A stretch of DNA of 64,000 bases from Rahnella aceris (GTDB lineage Bacteria; Pseudomonadota; Gammaproteobacteria; Enterobacterales; Enterobacteriaceae): assembly GCF_011684115.1 (NCBI RefSeq), contig NZ_JAADJV010000001.1:1922001-1986000 (forward strand), read 5' to 3'. The notes beneath the pieces were generated by a model. That model was not told the DNA's origin, searched no databases, and saw nothing but the letters and a program-made list of their open reading frames with translations. Shown here in pieces: positions 51,431 to 60,045 of the stretch. The position numbers were made by a program, and so were the translations under genes. How positions within the stretch are numbered: the first letter of the stretch is position 1; every line of letters starts with the position of its first letter.

Positions 51431-53737
51431 TTAAGACTGCGGATCCACCGGCTGAACTTCAAGAGAAACCATGCCGATGCCCAGTTTACGAGGCTGGAAG
51501 CCGCCGCTGGTGCCTTCAGTGGGTTCGGTCGGTTCCGGCGGCGTGATGACGATACTTTGCTCCGCTCCCGGATTGGTGAACTGTACTTTCACGATACCGT
51601 CTTTATCGCCGAAGGTGACAAACTGCTCCTGATCTCCGACACGGACGGAAACCGGCTTATCGATGTTATTGCCGTAAGCCCGTGCGCGGATCACCACATC
51701 AAAGGTGGCGGGCAGCGGTTTAACGTAATCAATTTTCACCGACGGTGCCAGATTGGCATCTGACCAGCGTCCCCAGTTTTCAACGGCTGAAACACCGGTA
51801 ATCGCTTTTACCTGCTCCGGCAATCCCGGCACCATAAAAGCGATGGCTTTCGACTGATAAGTGGTGGCGGAATCATCAATGTTCAGCGTCTTCAGGGTTT
51901 GCTGATAAATCGCATTGCTGCCCGAGGTGTCTTTCACGAAGTCCACTTTACCTTTGAAGGTATCACCGGTGATCTGCACGATCGTCGGCTTCGCCCCGAG
52001 GTTCCCCGATGCAACGCACAGGCCGGTATTGAGCGACAACTCTGGTGCCCAGACGCGTCCCATTTCGTAGCATTTATCAACCCAGACAAAGTTATCGCTG
52101 GTCGCCAGTCCGGCCAGTTGTTTTTTCAGCGGCGTGGACAGATAGACATCAAACATCGGCTCAATTTTGTCTGCCGTGACCTTCAGAATAAACGGCGTTT
52201 TGATGGTCATGCCGGAGAAGGTGAAAGTGCTGTCTTTGGTATTCACCGCATAGTCTTTGATGCTGTTCGGGAAGCCCCACTGTTTGATGACCGCCGGTTT
52301 CCAGGCATTCACTTTGTCATCAATATTGAGGAACTGCGCAGTCATCGATGTCGCAGAAACACCGCTGCGTCCAAGACCGATGTAGTTGTCGCCGCCCATC
52401 ATATCCAGTACGGTCGCGCCATTATCCAGGGTGCTGCGTTTCGCACCGTTCAGCTCCCCCGCCGGATGACGGCCGTCGAGTACGAAGAACAGGTCTTTAC
52501 GGTTCTGTTTGGTCAGAATGTTGTAAGCCGTGTTGTTCATCGCCAGATGATCGGAAGACACCACAATGATGGTGTTATCGAAATAACCGGACTTTTTAAT
52601 CTTATCGATAAATGCGGCAATCAGTTCCTGACTGCAGGACACGGCGCTCAGAGACTGGTTGGCTTTACCGTTCACTTTATATTCCTTGCGGGTACAGCCG
52701 CGGGAAATAAAGCCGTCCGGATGATGCGTATCAACGGTCAGCGTGAACAGTGAGAACGGCTTACCTTCCTGACTCAGCGTCACGAATTTTTTGTACACCT
52801 CATCCAGCAAGGTGTCGTCATACCAGCCCCAGTCATTTTTATAAGACGGGTCCGCCACAGTCGGACGCAATTCGTTGTAACCATAAAGATGGTCGAAACC
52901 ATGGGATTTCAGGAAGGTCCCTTTGCCTGCGAAAGCCAGTTCAGCGCCCTGATAGAAATAGTTGGTATAACCTGCACCTTTGAGCACATCGCCAAGACAG
53001 ACGTTTTCAGGGTAGAAGGTCGCCAGTGCACTGGAGGCATTACCATCAAACGGCGCAAACAGCGGGATCCCACACTGAGAAGCCACCATACCTGCAATGG
53101 TATAGCCAGTGCCCGGCAACTGTTTGGTGTTGGTGAAATCGGTACTCTGCGCTTTATGGCGGTTTAATTCGGTGGTCAGGCCGGGGAAGACTTTGTCATC
53201 AAAATACGTGCGTTCCAGACTCTCGCCGTAGATATAAACCAGGTTAGGCTTTTTCGCGCCTTTAATGGCTTTTTCGGGCACTTTGTAATAGGTACTAAAA
53301 TCTGCACCGCTGCCTGAGATTTGCGTTTTGACCAGACGCGAGATGTTCTGGAATGCCTGTGTGGAACCGACAGAAAAGACCGCCAGCACCACGGCCAGCG
53401 CACTGTAGACCGCGCTGCTGTTTTTGGCACGACGCTGCTTCAGCCCCCACGCCAGCAAAGCGAATACGCTGACAAGCCCTGCCAGTAAACCGATAAACGG
53501 CAGGATATATTTATTGAGCCCCGCCCCTTTCAGGCTACTGGTGACGGTATATAACACTGCGTCCGTGATGCCTTCACCGGTGAAATAATTGCTGCCGATC
53601 AGGATGACGTTAAGAATGACGTAAAGCCCGAGGAAAAACAGCACCAGTGAAAACCAGACACGGCTGGCCGACGCCCGCGTGACGTAGAGAAAAATAGAAG
53701 AAAGAAATAATACGAAGGAAATTATCTCAGAAGCCAT
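51431..53737 (-). CDS. opgB: Phosphoglycerol transferase I (OpgB)
   Basis: This 768-residue enzyme moves phosphoglycerol from phosphatidylglycerol onto periplasmic glucans. N-terminal membrane helices (residues 1–30, 35–50, 75–100, 112–130) are followed by an alkaline-phosphatase-fold catalytic domain. YGESLERTYFD contains the likely metal-site residue region, with TVDTHHPDGFIS, SSDHLAMNN and the FLKSHGFDHLYGY stretch as in E. coli OpgB. The C-terminal beta domain ends in RKLGIGMVSLEV. It stands alone with its own terminator. Confidence 0.92.
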   Translation of the reverse strand: MASEIISFVLFLSSIFLYVTRASASRVWFSLVLFFLGLYVILNVILIGSNYFTGEGITDAVLYTVTSSLKGAGLNKYILPFIGLLAGLVSVFALLAWGLKQRRAKNSSAVYSALAVVLAVFSVGSTQAFQNISRLVKTQISGSGADFSTYYKVPEKAIKGAKKPNLVYIYGESLERTYFDDKVFPGLTTELNRHKAQSTDFTNTKQLPGTGYTIAGMVASQCGIPLFAPFDGNASSALATFYPENVCLGDVLKGAGYTNYFYQGAELAFAGKGTFLKSHGFDHLYGYNELRPTVADPSYKNDWGWYDDTLLDEVYKKFVTLSQEGKPFSLFTLTVDTHHPDGFISRGCTRKEYKVNGKANQSLSAVSCSQELIAAFIDKIKKSGYFDNTIIVVSSDHLAMNNTAYNILTKQNRKDLFFVLDGRHPAGELNGAKRSTLDNGATVLDMMGGDNYIGLGRSGVSATSMTAQFLNIDDKVNAWKPAVIKQWGFPNSIKDYAVNTKDSTFTFSGMTIKTPFILKVTADKIEPMFDVYLSTPLKKQLAGLATSDNFVWVDKCYEMGRVWAPELSLNTGLCVASGNLGAKPTIVQITGDTFKGKVDFVKDTSGSNAIYQQTLKTLNIDDSATTYQSKAIAFMVPGLPEQVKAITGVSAVENWGRWSDANLAPSVKIDYVKPLPATFDVVIRARAYGNNIDKPVSVRVGDQEQFVTFGDKDGIVKVQFTNPGAEQSIVITPPEPTEPTEGTSGGFQPRKLGIGMVSLEVQPVDPQS

Positions 53738-54156
53738 TTCAGCACCCTGTCTGATTTAAACAATAAACTCTACGACCCATTTCTGCTGTTTTGCGAGCAG
53801 CGCCGACGGTTCAACTCATCGAGCGAATGACCCGTTTGTCATTCACTTACTTCATCCCTGAGACAGGAAAATTCATGCCAAAAACGGATAGCGCTATATA
53901 GCCTGTTGATCCTGGTGGGTCAACGCCTTAACACGGCTTCAGGCCACTGATGTGCCCAAAAAAACTGACGTTTTACAAATTCATGACAGCTAATTCCGCA
54001 TGATACCTCAGAAAATTAACTTTCCGGTCACCTTTCTGTAAGAATTGCATGATAGCGGAATACTGTGGGCGAAATGTGGAGGCAGGTTGAAAATGCGGAA
54101 AAAAGTTGGCGGGAAGGCCCGCAATACGGGGTATCGCGGGCATTGAAGATGAAAAA
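53738..54156. other. Intergenic region livF–opgB
   Basis: 419 bases with no gene that I can support. It contains a 7-bp perfect inverted repeat GAATGAC (53825–53831) / GTCATTC (53838–53844), possibly an operator upstream of opgB, and a hairpin GCCCGC (54117–54122) / GCGGGC (54136–54141) that may end the liv transcript. Confidence 0.55.
54105..54141 (-). terminator. Possible liv operon terminator
   Basis: GCCCGC (54117–54122) pairs with GCGGGC (54136–54141) over a 13-base loop. On the minus strand TTCCCGCCAACTTTTTTCC follows, so the T-run is displaced by about ten bases. It lies 16 bases past livF. Confidence 0.45.
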
Positions 54157-54873
54157 TCAGATTCCTCCGAGATAAGCTTTCCGCACCTCCTGATTATGTA
54201 AAAGTTCCTCGCCTGAACCGCTAAGCCGAATTTGTCCGTTGACCATCACATAACCCCGGTCAGAAAGCCTGAGCGCATGATGCGCATTTTGCTCCACCAG
54301 AAAGATAGTCATGCCGTTTTTTGCCAGTTCGCGCAAGGTCTGGAAAATCTGTTTAACGATAATAGGCGCCAGCCCAAGACTCGGTTCATCGAGCAGTAAC
54401 AGCTTCGGGCGACTCATCAGCGCACGGGCAATCGCCAGCATTTGCTGTTCACCACCGGACATGGTCATCGCCCGTTGTTTACGGCGTTCCTTCAGGCGCG
54501 GGAATAACTCAAACATGGTGTGCAGATCTTCTGCCGCGTGTTTATTCCCGACGGGAATGGTGCCCATCAGCAGGTTTTCTTCCACGGTCATATCCGGAAA
54601 AACACGTCGCCCTTCCGGCGATTGCGCTATGCCAGCCGAAGCCACAAAGTGTGTCGATTTGCGGCTGATATCTTCCCCGCGAAACAGGATCTGCCCGCTC
54701 TGTATACGTGGCTGGCCGAATATCGACATCAGCAGCGTTGATTTCCCGGCACCGTTAGCACCAATCAACGCCACCGTTTCCCCCTCATGCACCTGCAAAG
54801 AGACCTGCTGTAATGCCTGAATCGCCCCGTAATACACATTCACATCACGAAATTCCAGCATCGCGTCGCTCAT
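54157..54873 (-). CDS. livF: Branched-chain amino acid ABC transporter ATP-binding protein LivF
   Basis: This 238-residue ATPase has Walker A GANGAGKST, signature MSGGEQQMLAIARALM, Walker B LLLLDEPSLGLAP and the EQNAHHALRLSDRGYVM H-loop region typical of LivF. With LivG it powers import of leucine, isoleucine and valine through LivHM. It overlaps livG by 4 bases. Confidence 0.93.
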   Translation of the reverse strand: MSDAMLEFRDVNVYYGAIQALQQVSLQVHEGETVALIGANGAGKSTLLMSIFGQPRIQSGQILFRGEDISRKSTHFVASAGIAQSPEGRRVFPDMTVEENLLMGTIPVGNKHAAEDLHTMFELFPRLKERRKQRAMTMSGGEQQMLAIARALMSRPKLLLLDEPSLGLAPIIVKQIFQTLRELAKNGMTIFLVEQNAHHALRLSDRGYVMVNGQIRLSGSGEELLHNQEVRKAYLGGI

Positions 54874-55763
54874 AAGCTGACCTCGTCGTCTTCATCAGCA
54901 CCCAGATACGCGGCAATGACTTTCTCATCGTTCTGAATAGCCTGCGGTATTCCTTCGGCAATCACGTCGCCGTGGTCGAGCACGATAATGTGGTCGGAAA
55001 TGTCCATCACCATGCCCATATCATGTTCGATCAGCAGCACGGTGATGTCGTGATGATCGCGCAGGAAGCGGATAATTTTGCTCAGCGTACGTGTTTCAAC
55101 CGGATTCAGACCGGCTGCCGGTTCGTCCAGGCAAATCATTTCCGGCGCGGTACACATCGCACGGGCGATTTCCAGCCGGCGCTGCTGACCGTAAGACATT
55201 TCCCCTGCCAGCCGGTTGGCACAATCCACCAGTTCCACCACTTCCAGCCAGTAAAATGCGCGGTCCAGCGCCTGATTTTCCGCACGGCGATAACCCGGCG
55301 TATTGAGCACACCGGCAATCAGGTTGCGGTTGGTTTGCATGTGCTGAGCGACCAGCAGATTTTCAACCACCGACATTTCACGAAACAGCCGGATATTCTG
55401 AAAGGTACGCGCCAGCCCGGCGCGGTTAACCAGGTGTGTACCGCCGAACATTTTGTAGAAAATACGTTTGCCCAGTTGCGCTGGTTTTATCCAGTCATCA
55501 GGCTGAAATTTCTGCCCGAGCACCTGGATTACATTGGTCGTCCGGCGGCGCGTATTGAGCAAAATATTGCCGCCGGACGCTTTATAAAAACCTGTCAGGC
55601 AATTAAATACCGTGGTTTTTCCTGCGCCGTTCGGGCCGATCAGCGCGGTAATCGATCCGCGTTTCACCGCAAGATTCACATCGTTCAGCGCCTTAATGCC
55701 GCCGAAATGCATGCGCAAATGCTCGACACTCAGGATGTTGTTATCCGCTAACGCTTCGCTCAT
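54870..55763 (-). CDS. livG: Branched-chain amino acid ABC transporter ATP-binding protein LivG
   Basis: This 297-residue ATPase is longer than LivF because of the family insertion near residues 60–130 (FKMFGGTHLVNRAGLARTFQNIRLF). It has Walker A GPNGAGKTT, signature MSYGQQRRLEIARAMC and Walker B MICLDEPAAGLNPVET. It overlaps livM by 4 bases and livF by 4 bases. Confidence 0.93.
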   Translation of the reverse strand: MSEALADNNILSVEHLRMHFGGIKALNDVNLAVKRGSITALIGPNGAGKTTVFNCLTGFYKASGGNILLNTRRRTTNVIQVLGQKFQPDDWIKPAQLGKRIFYKMFGGTHLVNRAGLARTFQNIRLFREMSVVENLLVAQHMQTNRNLIAGVLNTPGYRRAENQALDRAFYWLEVVELVDCANRLAGEMSYGQQRRLEIARAMCTAPEMICLDEPAAGLNPVETRTLSKIIRFLRDHHDITVLLIEHDMGMVMDISDHIIVLDHGDVIAEGIPQAIQNDEKVIAAYLGADEDDEVSL

Positions 55764-57049
55764 GGCGCGACTCCTTTACGCACGGCAAACCCGCTGCGGC
55801 TGATGCGGATCAACCCGCGTGGCCGCCAGATCATCATCACCACCATTAAAACGCCGAACAGCAATACGCGATATTCGGCAAAGCTGCGCAACAGTTCCGG
55901 CGCGACGGTCAGCACAAATGCCGCCAGCACCACGCCGATGGTTGAGCCCATACCGCCCAAAACCACAATAGCGAGAATCAGTGCAGATTCGAAAAAGGTG
56001 AAAGACGTCGGATTAACGAAGCCCTGATACGTGGCGAAAAACACGCCAGCAATTCCGGCCGTGGAAGCCCCGAGGGTAAAGGCAGACAGCTTGACCAGCA
56101 CATGATTCAGCCCCATCGCGCGGCAGGCAATCTCATCCTCACGCAGCGCTTCCCACGCGCGGCCAATCGGCATGCGGGTCAGCCGGTGTTTGATAAACAA
56201 CACCAGCAACACCACCAGAACCAGCACGGCATAGATGAAGATAAATTTCATATTCGGGTTGTAGGTCAGATGGAAAAACTCGTGGAACGGCACGCCGCCC
56301 TCTTTCGCCCGCCGGCCAAATTCCAGCCCGAAAAAGGTGGGCGGAGGCGCGGAAACACCGTTCGGGCCGCCGGTAAACGACAACCAGTTGGTCAGCACCA
56401 GCCGGATGATTTCACCGAAACCTAACGTCACGATCGCCAGATAGTCGCCGTGCATACGCAGCACCGGGAAACCCAGCAACGCACCCGCCAGCGCGGCCAT
56501 CACCGCCGCCAGCGGCAGCATCGACCAGAAGCCGAGGCCGAGATACTGATACCCCAGCGCCAGCCCGTAAGCCCCGATGGCGTAAAACGCCACATACCCC
56601 AGATCGAGCAAACCGGCCAGTCCGACCACGATATTCAGCCCGAGGCCGAGCAGCACATAAATCAGTCCCAGAATGGCGACCGTCAGAATGTATTTGGTGG
56701 CGACGAACGGGAAGAAAATGGCCAGCACAATCAGCAGCGGAATAACCCAGCGCAGATGACTTTTATAATCCGGCGACCGGACATAGACGCCCGCGCTGTC
56801 GGATTCGAAACGCGCACGCATTTTCTGCCCGGCTGTGGTTTCTAAAAATGCACTGAGCAGGAAGCGGCCCGTCATCACCGCAGCAATGATCCAGACCAGC
56901 CTCTGGCTATGAAAGTTAAAACTGTAACCATCGAGCACCACGCCGACCACCGGCCCGAAAATAATCAGCGCCACCAGCCCGGCAAAAATGGCATCCAGCA
57001 GACAGCGTTTAAATGAAAATCCGCTGTTCACAGCAGTTTGTGACATCAT
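55760..57049 (-). CDS. livM: Branched-chain amino acid ABC transporter permease LivM
   Basis: This 429-residue permease has an N-terminal extension with three extra membrane helices (about residues 1–110, the DUF3382 type found in E. coli LivM). The LivM core follows, with GLNIVVGLAGLLDLGYVAFYAIGAY and the EAWEALREDEIACRAMGLNHVLVKLSAFTLGA coupling loop. It pairs with LivH, whose gene is ten bases upstream. Confidence 0.93.
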   Translation of the reverse strand: MMSQTAVNSGFSFKRCLLDAIFAGLVALIIFGPVVGVVLDGYSFNFHSQRLVWIIAAVMTGRFLLSAFLETTAGQKMRARFESDSAGVYVRSPDYKSHLRWVIPLLIVLAIFFPFVATKYILTVAILGLIYVLLGLGLNIVVGLAGLLDLGYVAFYAIGAYGLALGYQYLGLGFWSMLPLAAVMAALAGALLGFPVLRMHGDYLAIVTLGFGEIIRLVLTNWLSFTGGPNGVSAPPPTFFGLEFGRRAKEGGVPFHEFFHLTYNPNMKFIFIYAVLVLVVLLVLFIKHRLTRMPIGRAWEALREDEIACRAMGLNHVLVKLSAFTLGASTAGIAGVFFATYQGFVNPTSFTFFESALILAIVVLGGMGSTIGVVLAAFVLTVAPELLRSFAEYRVLLFGVLMVVMMIWRPRGLIRISRSGFAVRKGVAP

Positions 57050-57059
57050 TTTATTTCCC

Positions 57060-57974
57060 TCACACTTTCGTCACGACCGGACGGCCCAGCAGGCCCTGAG
57101 GGCGGAAAATGAGGATCACCACCAGCAATCCAAAGGAGAACACATCTTTGTAATCAGAATTCACCATGCCCGAGAACTGCGCTTCGGCAATCCCCAGGAT
57201 CAGCCCGCCCAGCATCGCGCCGGGTAATGAACCAATGCCGCCGAGCACCGCCGCAGTAAAAGCTTTGATGCCGATGATGAAACCGGCGTAGAAATCAAAC
57301 GTGCCGTAGTTCATGGTCACCAGAACCCCGGCCAGTCCGGCCATCGCTGCGCCAATCATGAAGACCAGCGAGATAATGCGGTCAGTGTTAATACCCAGAA
57401 TGGAAGCCATTTTTCTGTCCTGCTGCACCGCACGACACATACGACCAAGTTTGGTATTACTGATAATCCACGATAAAACCAGCATGCCAGCCAGCGACGC
57501 CACCAGAATGAAAATTTTGGTGTAGGTCATCTGGACAAAACTTTCGCCGATATGAAAACGGAATGCGCCATCCAGCATGGTCGGAATGCCCTGCTGTCGC
57601 GGCCCCTGACTGATTTGCGCGTAATTTTGTAAGATAAGTGACATGCCGATAGCAGAAATCAGCGGTGCAAGACGGGTCGAATTACGCAGCGGCTTATAGG
57701 CAATGCGTTCAATCGCCCAGCCATACACGCCGGTGACCACGATGGTGAACACCAGCGTGCCCAGGATCAGTAGCGGAAAAGAGTGAAGCCCGAAGAAGGA
57801 AAGCAGCGCCAGCGCGATGGCACAGAGGTAAGCCGAAATCATATACACTTCGCCGTGCGCAAAGTTGATCATGCCGATAATGCCGTAAACCATGGTGTAG
57901 CCGATGGCAATGAGACCGTAGACAGCACCGAGCGTAATGCCATTAAACAGTTGTTGCAGGAAGAATGAATCCAT
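57060..57974 (-). CDS. livH: Branched-chain amino acid ABC transporter permease LivH
   Basis: This 304-residue permease has about eight membrane helices. Its start, GITLGAVYGLIAIGYTMVYGIIGMINFAHGEVYMI, is almost diagnostic for LivH; CRAVQQDRKMASILGINTDRIISLVF is the coupling loop. It lies 189 bases downstream of livJ, separated by a small palindromic element. Confidence 0.94.
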   Translation of the reverse strand: MDSFFLQQLFNGITLGAVYGLIAIGYTMVYGIIGMINFAHGEVYMISAYLCAIALALLSFFGLHSFPLLILGTLVFTIVVTGVYGWAIERIAYKPLRNSTRLAPLISAIGMSLILQNYAQISQGPRQQGIPTMLDGAFRFHIGESFVQMTYTKIFILVASLAGMLVLSWIISNTKLGRMCRAVQQDRKMASILGINTDRIISLVFMIGAAMAGLAGVLVTMNYGTFDFYAGFIIGIKAFTAAVLGGIGSLPGAMLGGLILGIAEAQFSGMVNSDYKDVFSFGLLVVILIFRPQGLLGRPVVTKV

Positions 57975-58086
57975 AAATACGCAGTCTCTTTTTGTGACCG
58001 CGCCTGGCTAAGGGCGCATTCATTAAAGCTAATAAAGCGTTATCGTTGCAGCCAGTTTGGACCCGGCCAGCGCACAAGAGCCGGAG

Positions 58087-58101
58087 CGTACATTAAGTAC
58101 G
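58087..58101. repeat. Palindromic intergenic element between livJ and livH
   Basis: CGTAC (58087–58091) and GTACG (58097–58101) flank ATTAA, within GGAGCGTACATTAAGTACG. The surrounding 100 bases look like a dispersed enterobacterial intergenic repeat. Its position between binding-protein and permease genes is the usual place for a message-processing or stabilising hairpin. The repeat family is not confirmed. Confidence 0.4.
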
Positions 58102-58163
58102 TGAGCCAGTTCTTTCATAAAGAGTGAGCACTGCCCGGGTTCAAAATGGCAAATAAGAGTGCT

Positions 58164-59288
58164 TTATTCCTTAACTTCCTGATATTTGCCTTTGTCGTCC
58201 CATTTATAAACCACGTAATCAGAGACTTTCAGGTCGCCTTTACTGTCCCAGGCTTTTTTGCCCATGACGGTATCGACGCTGTTGGCTTTAAGCCAGGCGC
58301 TGGCTTTGGCGGAATCGCTGCCGCCGGTGGCTTTGAATGCCGCGGCAATAGCCTGAACGGAGGCATAGGAGTAAAGGGTGTAGCCTTCCGGCTCGAACTT
58401 GCTGGCGCGGAATTTATCGATAACGACTTTGCCTTCCGGGATCAGACGCGGGTCTTTGCCGAAGGTCATCAGAATCCCGTTGGTATATTGCGGGCCACCC
58501 GCGGCGGTGACCATTTCTTCGTTGACGATACAGTCGCCGGAGAAGAACGTGGCCTGCACGCCCTGCTCACGCATCTGGCGTACCAGCGGACCGGCTTCAG
58601 GATGGCAACCGCCGAAGAACACCACGTCCGGTTTCTGCGCACTGATTTTGGTGACCAGCGCGTTGAAGTCTTTTTCGCCGCGCGATAACCCTTCATACAT
58701 CACTTCTTTCACGCCACGCTTGTTAAGCGCCGCTTTGGTGGCATCCGCCAGCCCCTGCCCGTAAGTGTCTTTGTCGTGGATAATGACCACTTTTTTGGCT
58801 TTCAGCTTGTCGATGATGTAATCACTGGCAACCTGCCCCTGCTGGTCGTCACGTCCGCACATGCGGAACATATCACTCATGCCGCGTTCGGTGATTTGCG
58901 GGTTAGTGGATCCCGGCGTGATGGCGATAATGCCGGCATCGTTGTACACCTCAGATGCGGGCATGGTAGAAGATGAACAAAAATGCCCGACCACCGCCTG
59001 CACTTTATCCTGATCAACAAGACGGTTAGCGACCGCAACGGCCTGTTTCGGTTCGCAGGCATCATCGCCCTGCACCAGTTTGATTTTCTCGCCGTTGATT
59101 CCGCCAGCGGCATTAATGTCTTCAGCGGCCTGTGTGGCACCATGCCAGTACTGATCGCCATAGGTGGCATTCGGGCCGGTGAACGGGCCAGCGACGCCAA
59201 TCACGATATCCGCACGCGCGGTAAACGCAGTGACCAGACAGCCTGCCAGCAACAAAGAAAGAGGACTTTTAATAAATTTCATCGACAT
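58164..59288 (-). CDS. livJ: Branched-chain amino acid-binding protein LivJ/LivK-like
   Basis: This periplasmic binding protein (374 residues from the start chosen) has a signal peptide ending FTARA and a mature start DIVIGVAGPFTGPNATYGDQ. The cysteine pair in DDACEPK and GHFCSSS, and PGSTNPQITERG after it, match LivJ/LivK. It delivers leucine, isoleucine or valine to LivHMGF. Three ATGs lie in tandem (59294, 59291, 59288); AAGGA ends only two bases before the first, so the third (eight bases) is favoured. The binding protein leads the operon, as with livK in E. coli. Confidence 0.9.
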   Translation of the reverse strand: MSMKFIKSPLSLLLAGCLVTAFTARADIVIGVAGPFTGPNATYGDQYWHGATQAAEDINAAGGINGEKIKLVQGDDACEPKQAVAVANRLVDQDKVQAVVGHFCSSSTMPASEVYNDAGIIAITPGSTNPQITERGMSDMFRMCGRDDQQGQVASDYIIDKLKAKKVVIIHDKDTYGQGLADATKAALNKRGVKEVMYEGLSRGEKDFNALVTKISAQKPDVVFFGGCHPEAGPLVRQMREQGVQATFFSGDCIVNEEMVTAAGGPQYTNGILMTFGKDPRLIPEGKVVIDKFRASKFEPEGYTLYSYASVQAIAAAFKATGGSDSAKASAWLKANSVDTVMGKKAWDSKGDLKVSDYVVYKWDDKGKYQEVKE

Positions 59289-59460
59289 CATCATGATCCT
59301 TAGGACAGAGTTTATGCAAAACGGGTTATGGAAAACGCATGTAGCAAAAACACCAACACGAAGTCGTAATCAGAAAATCTGAAATTTAACGCTTAAGCCT
59401 TAAGACTGAGGGTTTCCCGCTTATCTCCGGGGGTGAAAACATCAAAGGTAAAAAAACATA

Positions 59461-59476
59461 AGCAAAATATCTGCCA
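59461..59476 (-). promoter_or_regulatory. Sigma-54-like promoter of the liv operon
   Basis: On the minus strand the sequence reads TGGCAGATATTTTGCT, matching TGGCACR-N4-TTGCW at all but one fixed base, with the essential GG and GC ten bases apart. It lies about 165 bases upstream of livJ. Confidence 0.55.
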
Positions 59477-59574
59477 TTGTTACTCAACCTCTGAGAATGT
59501 GACGGGTTATGTGAGTATAGATAGCGACGGGAGAGCGTTACGGGCAACTGACAGAAACAACGACGGGATCACAT

Positions 59575-59591
59575 CGCACCGCGCTGGTGCA
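59575..59591. promoter_or_regulatory. NtrC-type palindrome upstream of the liv operon
   Basis: CGCACCGCGCTGGTGCA contains the perfect inverted repeat GCACC-N5-GGTGC, as in the NtrC sites of glnA. Its centre is about 130 bases upstream of the start predicted from the sigma-54-like promoter. Confidence 0.55.
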
Positions 59592-59703
59592 CAAGCACGG
59601 TTTTGCACGCACGCTTACGCCGGGTGACATTTTTATTCTTTGCTTCTTGCGGCGGGTTGTTTTGTAATATGGGCAGATGATTGCAACGGGAAACTACTGA
59701 ACA

Positions 59704-59919
59704 ATGAAGAAATTATCCTGCCTGACGGCTGTGGTTCTGGCTCTGTCGTTAACTGGCTGCGCCAGCGATTATGTGATTAACACCAAATCCGGTGACCAGT
59801 TTTTCGCCCACGGCGAACCGGATCGTGACCGCAATACCGGCATGACCAGCTACACCGACATGAATGGCGATTATCATCTGATGAACACCAATGATATTGC
59901 GGGCATTGTGAAGAAGTAG
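59704..59919 (+). CDS. YgdI/YgdR family lipoprotein
   Basis: This 71-residue lipoprotein has a signal peptide ending in the lipobox LTGC (Cys19). A compact SH3-like domain follows: SDYVINTKSGDQFFAHGEPDRD…YTDMNGDYHLMNTNDIAGIVKK, as in E. coli YgdI and YgdR. Such proteins sit in the outer membrane; their role is unknown. The gene stands alone between the liv operon and the chemoreceptor. Confidence 0.88.
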   Translation: MKKLSCLTAVVLALSLTGCASDYVINTKSGDQFFAHGEPDRDRNTGMTSYTDMNGDYHLMNTNDIAGIVKK

Positions 59920-59981
59920 GGTTACGGATGGGAATTGCATTTATCTCAAAACCTGGCCGATGACACACATGGTCGGCTTAA

Positions 59982-60036
59982 CAAAACAGTCATGCTATGT
60001 GGTGCACAAACGGCACGCAATATCACGACTGTTTTG
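59982..60036. repeat. Long-loop inverted repeat near the end of the chemoreceptor gene
   Basis: CAAAACAGTC (59982–59991) and GACTGTTTTG (60027–60036) form a perfect 10-bp inverted repeat separated by 35 bases, ten bases from the end of the chemoreceptor gene. It may help terminate that transcript, but it lacks a proper T-run. Confidence 0.4.
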
Positions 60037-60045
60037 AGAATCAGA

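Larger units (their letters stand above)
59295..59703. other. Control region between livJ and the YgdI-like lipoprotein gene
   Basis: 409 bases without a convincing gene. A 64-codon plus-strand ORF at 59433–59627 has no ribosome site and overlaps the promoter elements. The region holds a sigma-54-like promoter and an NtrC-type palindrome, both oriented or placed for livJ. Confidence 0.6.

Noticed and set aside
54972..55751. 259-codon open frame antisense to livG
   Set aside because: It lies wholly within livG and shows no plausible domain or start signal.
59433..59627. 64-codon plus-strand frame upstream of the YgdI-like gene
   Set aside because: There is no ribosome site or signal, and it overlaps the proposed liv promoter and NtrC site.
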